This document shows, one piece after another, positions 11,566 to 24,412 of a stretch of DNA of 64,000 nt. The DNA lies in assembly GCF_000247815.1 (NCBI RefSeq), contig NC_021676.1, positions 1,826,106-1,890,105 on the forward strand, written 5' to 3'. The stretch's first letter is position 1. The number at the start of each line of letters is the position of its first letter. The notes under the pieces were generated by a model. That model was not told where the DNA came from and did no database searches. It saw only the letters and a program-made list of their open reading frames with translations. This DNA is from Ficedula albicollis (lineage: Eukaryota; Chordata; Aves; Passeriformes; Muscicapidae). The position numbers and the translations under genes are program-made.

Positions 11566-13718
11566 GTGCCTCAGACATCAGGCAGAAAAGCTGTATGCAC
11601 CCAGGGCTGTTCTAGCCCCCCTGAAGCACTCCCAGCGCTCTCTCTTTTTGGTGAGGCTGGAATGATTCTGTTTCTTCCTGTTTAATTATCACCACTCCTG
11701 CTCACTTGACGCCCTGAAGTGGATTTGTGTTTCAGTGATAGAATGAGGGCAGCAGTAGAAAGCTACAGAGACTTGTTTTTTTCCTCTATGGACTTAAAAT
11801 AAACGACCACATGTTTGATAGGGAAGCTGCTTCTGTCTAGAATTTAAAATCACCTGACAAGAACCTGTAGAGCTTAATTTCCTTTAAACTGTTAAATGGA
11901 AATCAGAACATGGGGAGAGTCTGTGGAAGAGGTATTAAATGAAACACTTACCAGCAGAGTACCTACAAATTTGGGAGCTAATAGATTGTTATCTGCCACA
12001 ATTTAAAATCCTGAGACCAAATAAAATTCAAAATGTGGATTCCTATTCCTGTGTGCAGCATGAGCAGTCTTTGCTAAAATGTTCTGTGCATAATTTGATG
12101 TTCATCCTTTTAACTTTGAAGGCGTATTGCCAAAGAATTACTCATGCAGTTAAAGAAAAAACTAAAAATCAGTGAATGTAGCCCATAAATAAGCTACACA
12201 GAATTACTTCCCTTTGCAGATTTTTCAACAAATGATAAAGCATATACTCTTCAAAAATGCATTTACCAAAAAGAATCTTTTCAGATAATTTCTCATACAT
12301 AGAGCTCTGGCTTTTAATGACTGCTGCAGTAAGCTTGGGAAATTGCTCTCACTCTATTTTAAGGGCATTTTTACCTGAGTGTTCTTACTGTGAATTCCAT
12401 TGGTGCCTTTGGTCCTGATCAGTGGCACTTTGTGGTTTAGGTGGAAATAATGCACTGGAGTTGGGAAGCAAGCTCAGTAACGTGGGATCTGTCAGCAGTG
12501 GTGTTTGCTATAATTAATGTGATTTCAGACTAGATATGACAAGCAAGACATCAGAATTAAACTATTCCTTGCAAATTGTGGAAGCTGTTTGCTCAGTAAA
12601 CTGTTTTTTTTCTTGATGATAAAGGACTCCTCACTGGACAGCCAGTTGTGCTTGGACTGAAAGTTGATTTGTCAACTTGTTCTTATCATTAAACAGAGAT
12701 GAGGCATTCACAGCATTATAATTTCTTTTTCTTTTTTTTTTTTTACTGTGTCTCACATTTTGCTGTTCCTCTAAAAAGACACTTTCATTACTGATTATGG
12801 CAGGTTTGGGGCTAAATTTTGTGTTGCTATTCCTAAAGCCCTTTTAAACATATCCAGAAGTGAATTTCAGTGAACAATCCCAAAAATGTCAGCCTTTCCT
12901 TTTAGGGGCTAAGCAGACCTCTGATGAAAATTTTAGTGTTTGTGGGTGCTGTAGGAGTGGATTATCCATGGCACTGGAAAGGATTTCCCAATGTGAGAGG
13001 AAAAATCACACTTGGAATCAGCCTGATATCTCAAAAAGCTCAACATATAGAGACTGGAAAAGAACTGATACTACAAGTACTATAAAAATAATGTGTGAAT
13101 AATGAATATTATTGACTTCATTGAATTTAATTGAGGTATAAGAGAGATCTTAAGCACATGAATAAAAATACTTATTTTATGGAGAGAAAAGGAGCAGAAT
13201 AGAGGAAGTGATTTCTCTGTTTCTCCCCATTAAGAACACTGAAAGAATTTAGGATTGGTGCAAAGAGACAGTAATTCAGAAACACAAAGCTTAAATAATT
13301 TCCAAAGCCTACTCATTTCTCAACTTTTGCTGTAATTCTTCCACAACCACAAAATAGGAGCCTACAGAGGCAAGATATTAAACTAGCTTGAAAAATACTA
13401 AGTGATGCTCAATATAGTGGAAAGTGAAATAAAACTGCAATATAGAAATTCTGTATTGGCTGAGATTGGCTGTTGCTTTCAAAAGCTGCATAAAATGGAG
13501 GCCATTAGCTTCTATTTGCATTTAAGCAGTGGAGTTGTAAAACCAGAATGATATAAAATTGTAAATTATAATCAGGCAGGTAATGGTTACACGTTAGAGG
13601 AAGATGGTTCAGTTTGAATACAATGTTTGAGGAGATGTTTTAAAAAAGTATTCATGGCAAGGGCAATAAAGTATTGGACTGTTGAGATATAAAGGCATTC
13701 TTGTCAGAGTACAGAGAT
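11566..13718. other. AT-rich unique DNA, nothing recognised
   Basis: No repeat family, RNA gene or convincing exon. A T-rich tract lies near 12723-12744. On the minus strand near 11951-12014 a splice-like acceptor and donor pair exists, but every frame between them is closed. Confidence 0.45.
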
Positions 13719-13905
13719 TGCCCCTGGAAGGAGAAATTTTTTTTTTTCCCCTGAAATTTACCTTCAGGAGCTTGAAAACATGTTCATTCCACTGAAATAT
13801 TTCCACTTCTTTGCCCCTGGAAGGAGAAATTTTTTTTTTTTCCCCTGAAATTTACCTTCAGGAGCTTGAAAACATGTTCATTCCACTGAAATATTTCCAC
13901 TTCTT
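13719..13905. repeat. 93-bp tandem duplication
   Basis: Copies at 13719-13811 and 13812-13905 begin 'tgcccctggaaggagaaatt', continue through a poly-T run and end 'tttccacttctt'. The only difference I see is one extra T in the second copy's homopolymer. Confidence 0.93.
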
Positions 13906-14459
13906 CCTTCTTCATAGAAACCCATGGTTTCTGTCATTTGTTTGTAGGTATTTCTCAGTGCTTGCTATTATTTACTTGAAAAATCAAGGGAAATCAAAAT
14001 TGTACATAAGCAGTCATTAATACTAGGGTAACAAGCCTGTGGTTTTTTGTTTTTTTTTTTCTTCTTCTTCTCCTTACCCTGTAGAAGTTTTCTTCTGAGA
14101 AAATGAAACTTCAAGCATTTGCTTCTTCCAGCATCTTGGGGCTTTGAAGTTCTTGTGTGAAGGACAGGAGCTGCTGGAGGGCTGCCCTGGGGGACACAGA
14201 GTCACTGCAGGGACAGCAGAGCTGCACAGCTGGGTGGCACCTGGAGGATGAAATGCTTTTTTTGGTGCAGGATCTGCTTCTTCTAGTTCTGCCTGATCCT
14301 GCCCAGCGGGGCTTAGGAGAGTTGGTGTTTAGATAATTCTATAAGGATGCCATAGGTGTGGCTATGCCACCATCAGATCAAAAATAAGTTAATGCCAATA
14401 GATATGTTGGAAAGGGAAAAAAAAAGTGCAGTCTTGTGTACAATACTTTGGGTTTCTCA
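13906..14459. other. Unique DNA between a duplication and a CR1 copy
   Basis: Contains a pyrimidine-rich tract near 14046-14080 and a short poly-A run near 14418-14425. No gene or repeat family is recognised. Confidence 0.4.
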
Positions 14460-14815
14460 GCCAAATGAGAGAGCTGGGGCTGCTCAGCCTGGAGGGAAAG
14501 AGGCTCTGGGGAGACCCCAGTGCCTGAAGGGATCCAAGAGAGGAGCCTTGGACAAGGGCTGGGCTTACAGCCAAAGGGGGAATGGCTTCAACTGAACGAG
14601 GGTGGGTTTACAGTGAGAGATTCTGCACAGCTCCTCTCCTCTGGGGGTGCTGAGGCTCTGGCACAGCTGTGGCTGCCCCTGGATCCTGGCAGGGCCAGGT
14701 TGGACATTGGGCTGGGAGCACCAGGGACAGGGGGAGGTGTCCCTGCCATGGCAGGGGGGACAAGGGGCTGGTTTTTATGGCCCTTTCCAAGCCAAGCCAT
14801 TCCATGGTTCCATGT
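14460..14815 (+). mobile_element. CR1: CR1 LINE fragment reaching the 3' end
   Basis: Forward-strand match to the CR1 3' region. It begins near 'gagctggggctgctcagcctgg' (14469 on), passes the 'ggctctggggagacc' and 'gggggaatggcttcaactg' landmarks and then 'ggcagggccaggttggac'. It closes with the 'ggaggtgtccctgccatggc' segment (about 14732-14752) and a degraded terminus 'gccattccatggttcc' near 14797-14812. It is truncated at the 5' side, has several indels against the usual CR1 pattern and is non-coding. Overlapping open frames on both strands are CR1 shadows. Confidence 0.9.
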
Positions 14816-17359
14816 GCGGGAACACTTTGCACTTGTCTCTGCCTGCCCAGCTCAGCAAGAACAGGCTGAGGCCACCAGGAGAGAAAATCAGATTGTCAGG
14901 TAGGAATAGTGGGGAAAAGGGGGCACAGGAGTTCAAGTTGTATAAATAATAATCATGTTCGTAGATAACTGCACTCACAATTCCAGTTATACTCTATTTC
15001 CCCACTGATTTTGATGCCAAGCAAATGGGATTAAATACCTCTTTAAAAGAATCCTTACCAGGACTGACAGTGAAATGTTCCTGTGTGACCAGGGTCAACT
15101 GGAAAATCTTTTTGCCAATGATTCAAGTAATATTACTCAAGATAATTAATGAGGTTTGGGTAAGAGAGGTATCAGATTCCTAATAAAAAACAAGTGTTAT
15201 AGTCCCTTTTATTTTATGTTCATGTTTTATAGGTGCATTCTAAATATGCAACCCATGATTCAAACACCAGACAGGTTTTAAGCTGTAAAATCCTACGCAA
15301 AGCCAATAAGTACAAAAATATGAATCTTAAAATTATATTCTGATATTTGTGTTACAAACTTGAGAACTGATAGACCTGTTAAACTGAAATATCAGCCTTT
15401 CAACACCAAGCACTGGTAATAAACTGAACTATTTCAGTAACTGTAAACATAATAAAAATCCTCATGATCAATCTCAGAAAAGTTCATTTGATGAAACTCA
15501 TAACAAACACACTGGATCCAAAGGAATGAATAATTCTGCGTTACTGATAAAACCTAGCTAACTTCAATTTTTTTTCCAAGTGGCAAGAAGAAGTCATGTT
15601 TTGCTAGGGAAATAACAGTAAAAAGTAAAGATCCAAAAAAAAAATATCAAGATCTCTGTAACTGAAGTTCACCTGAACTGATAAAAATGCTTCTAAATTG
15701 AAGGTACATTGAAGAGCCTTTTAAGACTGTGCATTTATTCTTGTGGCAGTGTCAGAGTTGCTTAATTATTGGTGTATTTTGGTGACAGGTCAGCTGATAA
15801 CTGTGAATTATCATGACTTGTACTTCAGTTTGATCAAGCAAACCACCTGGGGCTTACAGCTATTTCCTCAGTGAATTCCTCTATTTTTTTTTAATGCTTG
15901 TATTTGCTTTCCTAGATCTGCTCAGTGTGGGGAGTCTGAGGAATTTGGTCTTGACCTGCCTTGGAAACTGAGAGTTAAGATTCCACTGTGTATTCTCTAA
16001 GCAGAGTAACATCTGTCCACTGATGACAGCTCCATCAAACATTTTTGTATCTGTTTGCTTCAGTTAGTTAAAATTACCAGCAGTGGAATGTTGCTGTTTG
16101 TATTTTTTTTAGTCCTCCTCCTTCCTGGGAAGCTTCCTGTTCTGCTAATGAGACTTCACACATTAAAGCAGGCTGAGAGGAGCATGGTGGAGCTGAGATG
16201 AGACACTTCACATTGTTCCTGTTGCTAGGAAGTGATGAATCTGCTCTCTAACGTGTTGAGTTTCCTCCTGCATCTATCCACTGTATCCCTTTACAATTTT
16301 CCTTCATTTAAGCTGCAAAATCAAATTATCACTTGCTGGAGCCCGTTAATACTCTGAGTGAGCTTAAACCCATAGTTTTATAATTGAAATAACTTAAAAA
16401 GGTAAATATACTCATTTTTCTGTTGCTCACAAGAGGTATTTTCCCCCTGCTGTAGTCTGTTATCTGCAACATAATTTAGAAGATCTGATTGCTTTGCTGC
16501 TTTTCCTGAAATGACAGATGATTTTGTGCAAGCTCTCATTTTTCCTTCCCAATTCCCCAACTTGAGGATTGTCATACCAAGCTTTATTGCCTTTGCAATG
16601 AATTTTTTCCTTGGGAAGGTACTATTTTGAGCACAGATTTTCTGTAACAGTGGGAATTATTATCTGTGACTAATAACAATCTCTGTGGAGCTTGTTATAC
16701 AACGAAGACTGATCATGTGCTCGAATATATTCATGTGATTGCTTGCAGCTATGAGTAGCTTAAATTTCTGTAAGTTGCTGCTTTATCAAAAATGATTTTT
16801 TTCCCTACTGAAATAAGGTAAATTATTAAACTACTGCTATTTTAACTCAAGTTCAGTAACACTTAGGTGAACTTTCATGCAACAATCTAGAAAAACATGA
16901 ATAAACAGTGGCTACTCTGGTCCTTGAACTGTTCTGACAGAATTTTAATTGAAATTTGAATGGATACTTCTATAGCTAACCTATGTTTCTAAAATAACAT
17001 TTCTGCAGAAGTGCCCCATAGAAGTGCCAATAATAAGATACCAGTAGAGAGGCTTTTACTTGGAACCCACTTTTATCTTTGTTTATTTATTTTTAAACAG
17101 CTCTTGTTTGGTATAAATGGCCTGAGAATTAATTATCCTTCTGGGCACAGTGTGGAGCTCTCTAGAACACCCAGGGCTTTCCAGGAAAGCCAGAGTTAGC
17201 ATGTTCTTTCTTCTGATGTGGCTGAATTTCAGATTTTAATCCCCATTACAGGTATTTGTGTAGGAGAAAACTTGGTGGCAAGGCAATCTGTAGTAATGAA
17301 GAGCACAGGACTGCTGGCTGTGTAAACATGGAGTTTAGGACCTGGTTTCATGTGGATTT
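14816..17359. other. AT-rich unique DNA, nothing recognised
   Basis: About 2.5 kb with almost no open frames above 60 codons on either strand and no recognised repeat. It is typical intronic or intergenic sequence. Confidence 0.45.
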
Positions 17360-17412
17360 TTGTGGGTAACAAGATGATCTTTAAGGTCCCTTCTGTGATT
17401 CTGTCATGCCAG
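17360..17412 (+). mobile_element. CR1: Short CR1 3' terminus remnant
   Basis: The segment near 17370-17408 reads 'gatgatctttaaggtccctt' followed by 'ctgtgattctgtcatg', which matches the last few tens of bases of CR1. Upstream homology is not recognisable, so this is either a very short insertion or a decayed one. Confidence 0.55.
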
Positions 17413-19682
17413 ATTTGTACAGTTGGTAAACACAGGTACTTTGGATTTACTTCTATGAAGTCAACCCTGAGGGTGTAAAACAAAAAAAGTGAACAGCAGG
17501 AGCTTGTTGCTCAATAAAACCACAGCTGAGATTGCAAACCAAGTGTCAGCAGTGAGAGCCACGAGGAATTTCTGTGCTGGGCAAATCTTAGTGTGAGGAT
17601 GCTGGAGGCATCCCCAGTGCTGGGGCTGTGCTGCTTTTCTGTGGAAATCCAATGTGGGATGATTTGATTTATTTTGGAGGGATTGCAATAATGAAGAAGA
17701 GTTTGCTGAGTGTTCAGTAACATTAGTGATGACCTTGAGAAGTGCCTGGGCAGTGTCACCTCGCTGGGTACCTGTGCTGTCCTGGGAGATGGGACAGGAG
17801 GTTTTGTGTGTGCTGGGGATGGGGACTGCAAGCAGAGCAGGGAAAGTCATTAGAAAATGAGGAGTTTTTCTAAAAACTCTGTGAGGATCTGTTTGCCATT
17901 CGAGTTCTGTCACATCAGAACATAAACATAGCATGATTATTGGAATTCAAGTGTGTTTCTACTGTGGAGCGTGAAGCAAGGTCAAAAAGCAGAGTGGTTT
18001 GAATTGTGTGAGTTAGACAGTGATTTTTGAGAAATACCTCATGACACAGAGCTATCAAAAATGACAATTGAATAAAAGAGCCCAGGAAAGAGGTTGTAAC
18101 TGTATGTTCTTAACTGTATGAAGTTGTCAAACAGAGCAACTTAATTTTAATGAAACCCTGTCCTGTGGTTCTGTCACACTGCTGGAGAGTGCAAGGCAAA
18201 GAAAACCCTTCAAGCCTTGACATTTTATTCCAAACTGGGATGATGATGATGAATTCTCTTGTGGTTTTCCACACTTAAAAATCTTTAAGCCTGTCCTGGG
18301 ATACACATGGACCCAGCAGAGTTGTGCCAAGACTTGGTTCTGAGGCATCTGCTGTGAGTCACCCTTGCTCCAGCAAAAATGAAATCTGACATCAGCTCGT
18401 GCTCCTCCAAGTGACTTTAAAGATGTTGTTATGGGCTGCTTTTCACAGGGTCAGCCACTAAAATAACTATGTCAGGAGTTCTGCATTGATTTGGTTGAGT
18501 TTTTTTAAATACTCCCTCAGTTGCCTTGATTGAAAAGTCACTGAGGAATGACTGAGACAATCTTGTCAAGCTCTTGTCAAGCAAAGATAAATTTTAGTTG
18601 CCTTAATGCCAAACTGATGGCTTCAGCCTGCTTGCCCTGACCCAACTGGTTGAAATTTAGCAAATCTGTCTGTTTTCATGAGAAAACAAATTTGTTGACT
18701 TGCAGTGTTAACAGGATACAACAGCAGCAAAAACTTCTTTTGACTTTGTGGGACAGCAGATGAGGGGGAAGGCCCAGGGGAATTAGTCTCTTTGTCCCAA
18801 AGCTTTTTTTTTTTTGCTTTTTTTTTTTTTTTTTTTTTGTTGATACCTTGCAGAGCTGTATTGCTTATGAGTTATGAATTTAGGAGGGAGACTGCTCAGG
18901 CTCTCTTATGACTTGAGTTACATTTATTATGTGCCATTTTGATAAATTACTCATTGATGCCCTAAGAGAATTTTCTCTGATCTGTGTCTATTCTTTTGTA
19001 TTACTCTAATTATTTATTTTAACTTCCTTTTCTTTAAATCCTCAAAATGATAACACACACTTCATCCATATGCATTCTTAATTCTTTATCCCACGGACTG
19101 ATAAATAATCATGTTGTCCAATCCTGCTTGTGTTAGTGTTTTTGGGCTGGTGGGAGTACTTTGGATAGCTCATTAAACTTAATATAGAGGAAAATTTATT
19201 ATAAATAAGGAGAACGATTACCAGAAATTACATTATTAAATGTTTGTCAAAGTTGAGTAGCTTCTGTATTGATGGAGTCCAAGAGAAGAATCAATGGCAG
19301 TTACTGAGCTGGATTCTGGAGCAGCAAGACACAACTTCATTCAGCATCACAGTCTCTGTCCCACATCCACATAAATCATGGAGCTCATTCAAATATATTT
19401 GGTTTATGTCTAGGAAAACTCACAAAATTCTCAGCAAGCTGGTGAGTTTATAAAGTTACTGCTTTCATGAGAACAACAGCATTCCTGGTTTGCTCCACAC
19501 TTGTGGGATAAACTCTTCCTACCAAGCAATGATTGCAGTTCCTGTGGCTTTGTGTGGGTTTTCTTTTTTCCTTCCTAATGTAGCCTTAAAACAAAAGTCA
19601 ACTTTTGTATTTGATAAATGAGTCCTACAGCTCTGAAACTTGACTCAATCCACGTGCTTGTGTTTGATTCTCTCCACAGTTA
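17413..19682. other. Unique DNA with a long poly-T tract
   Basis: Contains a T12-GC-T23 tract at about 18804-18838 on the + strand. A 157-codon minus-strand open frame (17461-17934) and its overlapping partner have no family resemblance or splice context and are treated as chance. I looked for a minus-strand processed retrocopy to the right of the poly-T tract and saw none. Confidence 0.4.
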
Positions 19683-19784
19683 TGTTTTGTCTTATTTTCC
19701 TTGTGTTATGCAGAGGTAAAACTGCAATCCTGATGTTTTGTCTTATTTTCCTTGTGTTATGCAGAGGCAAAACTGCAATCCTGA
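19683..19784. repeat. 51-bp tandem duplication
   Basis: Copies at 19683-19733 and 19734-19784 begin 'tgttttgtcttattttcctt' and end 'aaaactgcaatcctga'. They differ by one base (cagaggtaaa versus cagaggcaaa). Confidence 0.92.
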
Positions 19785-22602
19785 GGGGGAGGAGTTCCCT
19801 CCCCACCTCCCCTGCGCTGCAGATACCTTAAATGGAGAGTCAGATTTGTCCCCTCATATACTACCTGCTGCTTCTGGATTTTTAGTTTTTCATTTTTACT
19901 CAGTAACATCTGACAATAAGATCTTAATTTGAAATAAGACATGCATTTGGCAATGCAGGTGTTCCGGTGTGTTCAGGAGTTAATTTCAAGGCTACAGAAC
20001 TGATAGTTGGGTAGTTCTGAGATGTGCCAAGTGTCCTCTTCAGGTGTATCATCTTTTTGGACTTCTTTTTATGCCTGAGAATAAAAAGACAAAAGATTGT
20101 TTTCTACAAGTATACTTTTAAAAATTTCAAGTTCCCAGTATGCAGCTGGGGAGTCTGGTCTAATCCCTGTGACTGGTGTGTGGGGGGATGAGAGCTGGAA
20201 GAGCAGAGAACACTGGAAATGCATTTCTGCATCCTGTTCCCAGCACCACCAACCCCCCCCAAAGGAAAAAATATAACACTGTTTCCATGGAAAAATCAAC
20301 ATGATAGAGGACTGCTGGATAGCCAATGCCATTTTTTAAAATCCAATTGGTTGCAGCTGTACTGAGAGGGAACAAATGTTTTGCTGCCTTTGCTGCCAAA
20401 TAATAGATTATATTTGGAAGCATAAGACTAATGAAAAAATACAGTTCAGAAACAGAGTGATTGCAAAGCTTCAGGCACAAGAAAGGAAACTGTTAGCTTG
20501 CTTTGTAAAGCAAACCTCAAAAATTTAGGGTTATTTTTTTTAGATGCAGTGTGAAGTTATATATAATGCTGTTTCCTGAGGATCCAGTTTTTCAGCATGG
20601 CAGTGGTGCCAAACTTCCTGCTCTCTGCTGGCTGTAATTTATTTACCTACCAGCAGCAGCCATCTGCTTGGGAAATCAAGAATCCAGGCTGGGCTGGAGG
20701 GGCAGCAGGGTGGGAGCAGCGACTGGGAGAGGGAATTGTGCTGGGCAGGGGTGGCAGGCAGCTGCTCCTGCTGCTCTGGCTGTGTCCCACCCTGCCCTGG
20801 TCAGCTCACCTGTGTCCCCTGCAGGGTGGCTCTGTGTGGAACACACCTGGCTTCAGGTCCAGGATCAGCAACTCTTACACAGGTGACCAAATCATTCAGG
20901 GTCTGTGCTGTCATTGTTTGGAGTGATGAGATATGAGAGTCCAAAAAGAGAAGCAGTTATTCCCTCAAGCTCCCCGTAATCAGACGTGGAAGTTAAGTTT
21001 GTGCCATTAAATCTTGTTAGAGCCAAGGAGCAGGTTATTTACTCTTCAGTCATTTCAGTGATAGAAGCATTGATTTGGATCTTTCAGAGACCTGTGGCTG
21101 CAGGCTGGAGCTCGAGTGGCACAGGTGGATGGGAGCACTTCTTCAGTGCCTCTGTAAGAACAGGGTAAACTGGATCAATAATGCCATCTGACATAAAGGA
21201 GAGAAGAAATATCTTTACAAGATCAAGCAATGAGATCTGATCCACGTTCAGGGTATTGAGCCACTCATCAAATACCTGTGCAACAAGCAGGAATTGATTT
21301 TACAGTCCCTGCCCACCTGCTGTGAATGTGTGTGCATCACTGAGCAGCAATCATCCACACTTCTGTCTGCTCAGATGCTGGGAAGATTTTACTAAAACAT
21401 GCTGTAGTTCACAATTTTTAATTTTTTTTTACAGCTTGCTGGTGATGAATGATTTAGGAATTTAAACCTTCACCTTCAGGAATCACCATCTGTTACTGAT
21501 GTCTCCTTTAGCAGCTTAACTCAGTATAATTCAAATTGCAGTTACCTCTGACCTGGGAATTGTGTGGTACTACACCAGCAGTATCCTTAAAAAGCCTTGT
21601 GTGTTATTTTCTGTTGGAAATATGAGTATCAGGCATTGTTGGAGTGAGAAATTAACTTTAGAGGTCAGGAGTGCCTGGGAGTTGGAGGTCAAAGGTGCAG
21701 CTTTCTGTTGGTTCCAAACAAAGATAAGCTCAGCATCTGTGCTCAAGCTGAAGCCTATTTGGCAGCAGGGTTTTAGGGAGTTTAATAAAGAAAACACACA
21801 CTTTGCTCCAGCATAATGAAGCATGTTTTATACCAGATGTTGTTGGGTATCATGAAATACTTGTTTATGTAAACAGAATATATATTCATGGGAAAATGTG
21901 CTGCTTTCGCACTTTTAAAAGCTAGTGTGTACCTGGAATCTAAAGCTTATACTGCTCCTAATATGTATGGAATTACTGCAAGTTGTATAAAACTGCAAAA
22001 GAGATATATTCAAAGGAGCAGAATGATAAACAGAATTCCAAGACTTTCTCTGGTTTTGTTTTTCACTTGGACACCTTTGAGTATGGACATTGTGGTAGGT
22101 TTTTCATTTTGGACACAGTACTTCCTAAACTAAAACTCAGATGCAGAAAAGTTGCCTGTTGCAAATACTTGATTTGATTTGTCAGCTATTAATAGTGTAT
22201 CTTGGAATCAATTTAATTCTACTTAGTGAGTGTTCACATGAATATAAATTAGTTTAGTGATGTTTAAATTTTTCAAAGATCTCCTTGGCCTTGCTACTAC
22301 GGGCAGAAATAGAACTGAATGTACAGGTGTTCAGCAGATGGAATAAACTCCCATAAATGTGCAGGTGTGCACAGCAGGTTTATCAAGGAGAACATCAAAA
22401 ATCTGAGATTTTCTGGGAGTTCAGGATCAGAGCTGTGGCTCTCTGGCTGCCCTTCCTCTGTGGCTTTGTGTCCAGCTCCAGGCTGTGCCATTCTGTCAGG
22501 GATGCTGAGAGTGACAAGTGGCACCAAAGTGGCACTGGCTGTGCCAGGCTCTATGAGCTGAGTGAACACAGAATATCTGATGCAGCAGAAGGTGAGGAGT
22601 TG
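19785..22602. other. Unique DNA with a GC-rich island
   Basis: Positions about 20590-20900 are GC-rich with overlapping open frames on the + strand but no recognisable protein. The rest is AT-rich. No repeat family is recognised before the repeat cluster that starts near 22603. Confidence 0.4.
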
Positions 22603-22912
22603 GGTTGGTTTTTTTTTTTCTGTACCTGGGAATATTTTTTTGCAAGCTTAATTGGAGAGCTTGAGAAAGAAAAGCAAGAACTAATGGTGAAAAAAATGCT
22701 CACATCTCATCGGTGGGTTCAAGTCATTGAAATTTAAGGTGAATTTCCAACTCACCCCAAAACACTGAGTGTCTCATTTCCTTACACTTTGCCAGGGAAA
22801 CAGGTTTTCAATTTAAGCCATGAGAGCTACTTAATAAATTCATTTAAAAATATCTATTAATTTCAGGAGAAAAAAACAAAACAAAAAAAAAATAGGTCTT
22901 TAGCAAATCAGG
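22603..22912 (-). repeat. Unidentified dispersed repeat, copy A (inverted)
   Basis: The reverse complement of this stretch matches the + strand copies at 24450-24740 and, in part, 22952-23148. Shared landmarks in the reverse complement include 'aatagatatttttaa', 'cctgtttccctggca', 'tgttttggggtgag' and 'attcccaggtacagaaaa'. It retains the middle part that copy B lacks. I do not recognise the family; a low-copy retroelement or an intron-derived duplicate are both possible. Confidence 0.85.
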
Positions 22913-23150
22913 AGAAATTCTTGCTTGCAGTACCATTTCTCTAGAACTGAGAACCTGTTTCCTTGGCAAAGTGTAAGGAGATGAGACACTTTTAATGTTT
23001 TGGGGTGAATTGGAAATTCCCCTTAAAGTTCAGTGACTTGGACCCACAGATGAGCTGTGGGCATTTTTTTCATTATTAGTTCATGTTCTTCCTCTCAAGT
23101 TCTCCAATTAAGCTCGTAAAAAAAAATTCCCAGGTACAGAAAAAAACCCA
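22603..23150. repeat. Long inverted repeat (arms about 200 bp, spacer about 145 bp)
   Basis: The left arm at about 22604-22806 and the right arm at about 22952-23148 are reverse complements with moderate divergence. For example, 'tgtacctgggaatatttttt' on the left pairs with 'attcccaggtacag' on the right, and 'ttccttacactttgcc' pairs with 'ggcaaagtgtaaggag'. Transcription through it would give a long imperfect hairpin. Confidence 0.85.
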
Positions 23151-23385
23151 AACTATTCAGGCATTTGAAAGTGTTGTAGCAACTGGAAGCACATATTTTT
23201 TTTAAACAGTATTTTTTTCCTCCAAAACAACTGCTCTTTGTCCAAATACATAATGGAAACAAATTTCCAGAGCATGGGACGCACCTTATGCTTATTTACC
23301 TGGAAGTTTTCTGTTCTCCTGACCCCTTTTCCCTCTCCAGCTCACAGCAAGCTGCAGCAGAGTCCTGGGGGAGCTGCAGGTGCTG
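22913..23385 (+). repeat. Unidentified dispersed repeat, copy B
   Basis: Starts near 'ttcttgcttgcagtaccat' (22918 on), skips the middle block present in copies A and C, then follows copy C from 'aacctgtttcc' (22952) to 'ggaaacaaatttccagagca' (about 23255-23275). It continues through 'tgcttatttacctggaag' (23289) into a GC-rich end. Its final section (about 23288-23385) reappears inverted at 24315-24412. Confidence 0.8.
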
Positions 23386-24314
23386 CAGAGGGAGCAGGAG
23401 CTCAGGGTGTGCAGTGACTCAGGCTGGCACTGCCATCCTGGCACACAAACTCTCTGGGAAGTGCTGCCAGCTCTCTCCTGCTCTGCTGCATCTTTCTGCC
23501 CAGAGCTCTCCAGTTCCTTTCCAGCACTGGCAGGTTTGGTGGAGCTGGAACCTGTGCATCCCACAGCACTGAAATTCTTAAATCACTGAGATGTGCAAGT
23601 GTTGGAGGTGCTGCCTAAGCAAAAAACACTCTTAAACCTCATGTGGAGATTTGTTCTTTTCATTTCATTCAGGTGTTGTGGTGAGCAGAGAGGGAAAAAA
23701 TGTGTTTGTGGAAGACCTTCCCACCACCATCTCCACCTAGGCTGTATTTTCTCTTTCCTCAGGGTCTGCTGCAGGTTTGCTGGGTGATCAAGCAGCTCTC
23801 CATTTGTGCTTGCTAAGTGGGGAAATAATTCCCAATGTGCCCGCCTGCCTGGCTCTGACCTTCCCTGTACTGCACAGCTGGGAGGGCTGGGAGATGGACT
23901 GGGATTTCAGAATAAAACACTCACTGCGCTCACTTGGGCTGCAGTTTGGCCTCTGTTTTTTTTGCTGATATTCCTGCAGGTATTTCTGGCCAAAATCTTC
24001 TCTTCAGCTCTGTTTTGTGTTGCTTTGTCTGCCACCAGCCCTGGCATGCAAGTCCTGAGGCTAACATCCCTTGGAGGTAAATGAGCAATGTTGAAAATAA
24101 TACCCTAAACATCATGGGCATCACAAATTATTTATTTTATATTTCCCTTTCTGTAAGGACCTTAAAAAGTCAATTTTCCTGCCCACACAGAGTTGTTTTT
24201 CTGAGCTTGCTTTCAGTTGAAAGGGACATTCTGTGGGAATTTCACTTCCATTAGTGTGTCTGCTCTCTGCAGTGACTTTATTGACCACATAAAGAGTGAT
24301 GATTTCTTTTTTTT
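23386..24314. other. Spacer within the repeat cluster, no gene recognised
   Basis: GC-rich near 23386-23560, then mixed composition. Short overlapping open frames on both strands (for example around 23292-23589 and 23777-24084) have no recognisable product. Confidence 0.35.
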
Positions 24315-24412
24315 TCCTCCCAGTAGTTCCTTCAGGAGACTCTTCTGAAGCTTAGTTTGATATGGAGAGGGAAAAAGGGTCAGGATAACAAAAGCTTCCA
24401 GGTAAATAAGCA
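24315..24412 (-). repeat. Inverted copy of the right end of repeat copy B
   Basis: The reverse complement reads 'tgcttatttacctggaagc', then 'cctgaccctttttccctctcc', matching 23289-23337 closely. Weaker similarity extends to about 23385. It ends exactly where the + strand copy C begins, so an inversion breakpoint lies at about 24412/24413. Confidence 0.8.

Noticed and set aside
11951..12014. Minus-strand acceptor and donor pair (reverse complement of ctgagacc ... cttaccag)
   Set aside because: All three frames contain stop codons; it shows how readily splice-like pairs occur by chance here.
17461..17934. 157-codon minus-strand open frame
   Set aside because: No domain, no splice signals, overlapping alternative frame; lengths like this are expected by chance in 128 kb of double-strand sequence.
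18804..18838. T12-GC-T23 tract as the poly-A tail of a minus-strand processed retrocopy
   Set aside because: The sequence to its right shows no polyadenylation signal at the right distance, no open frame and no recognisable gene.
20825..20882. 58-bp segment between a good acceptor (gtgtcccctgcag) and gtgacc
   Set aside because: The donor is weak, the segment is very short with all three frames open, and no partner exon is visible.
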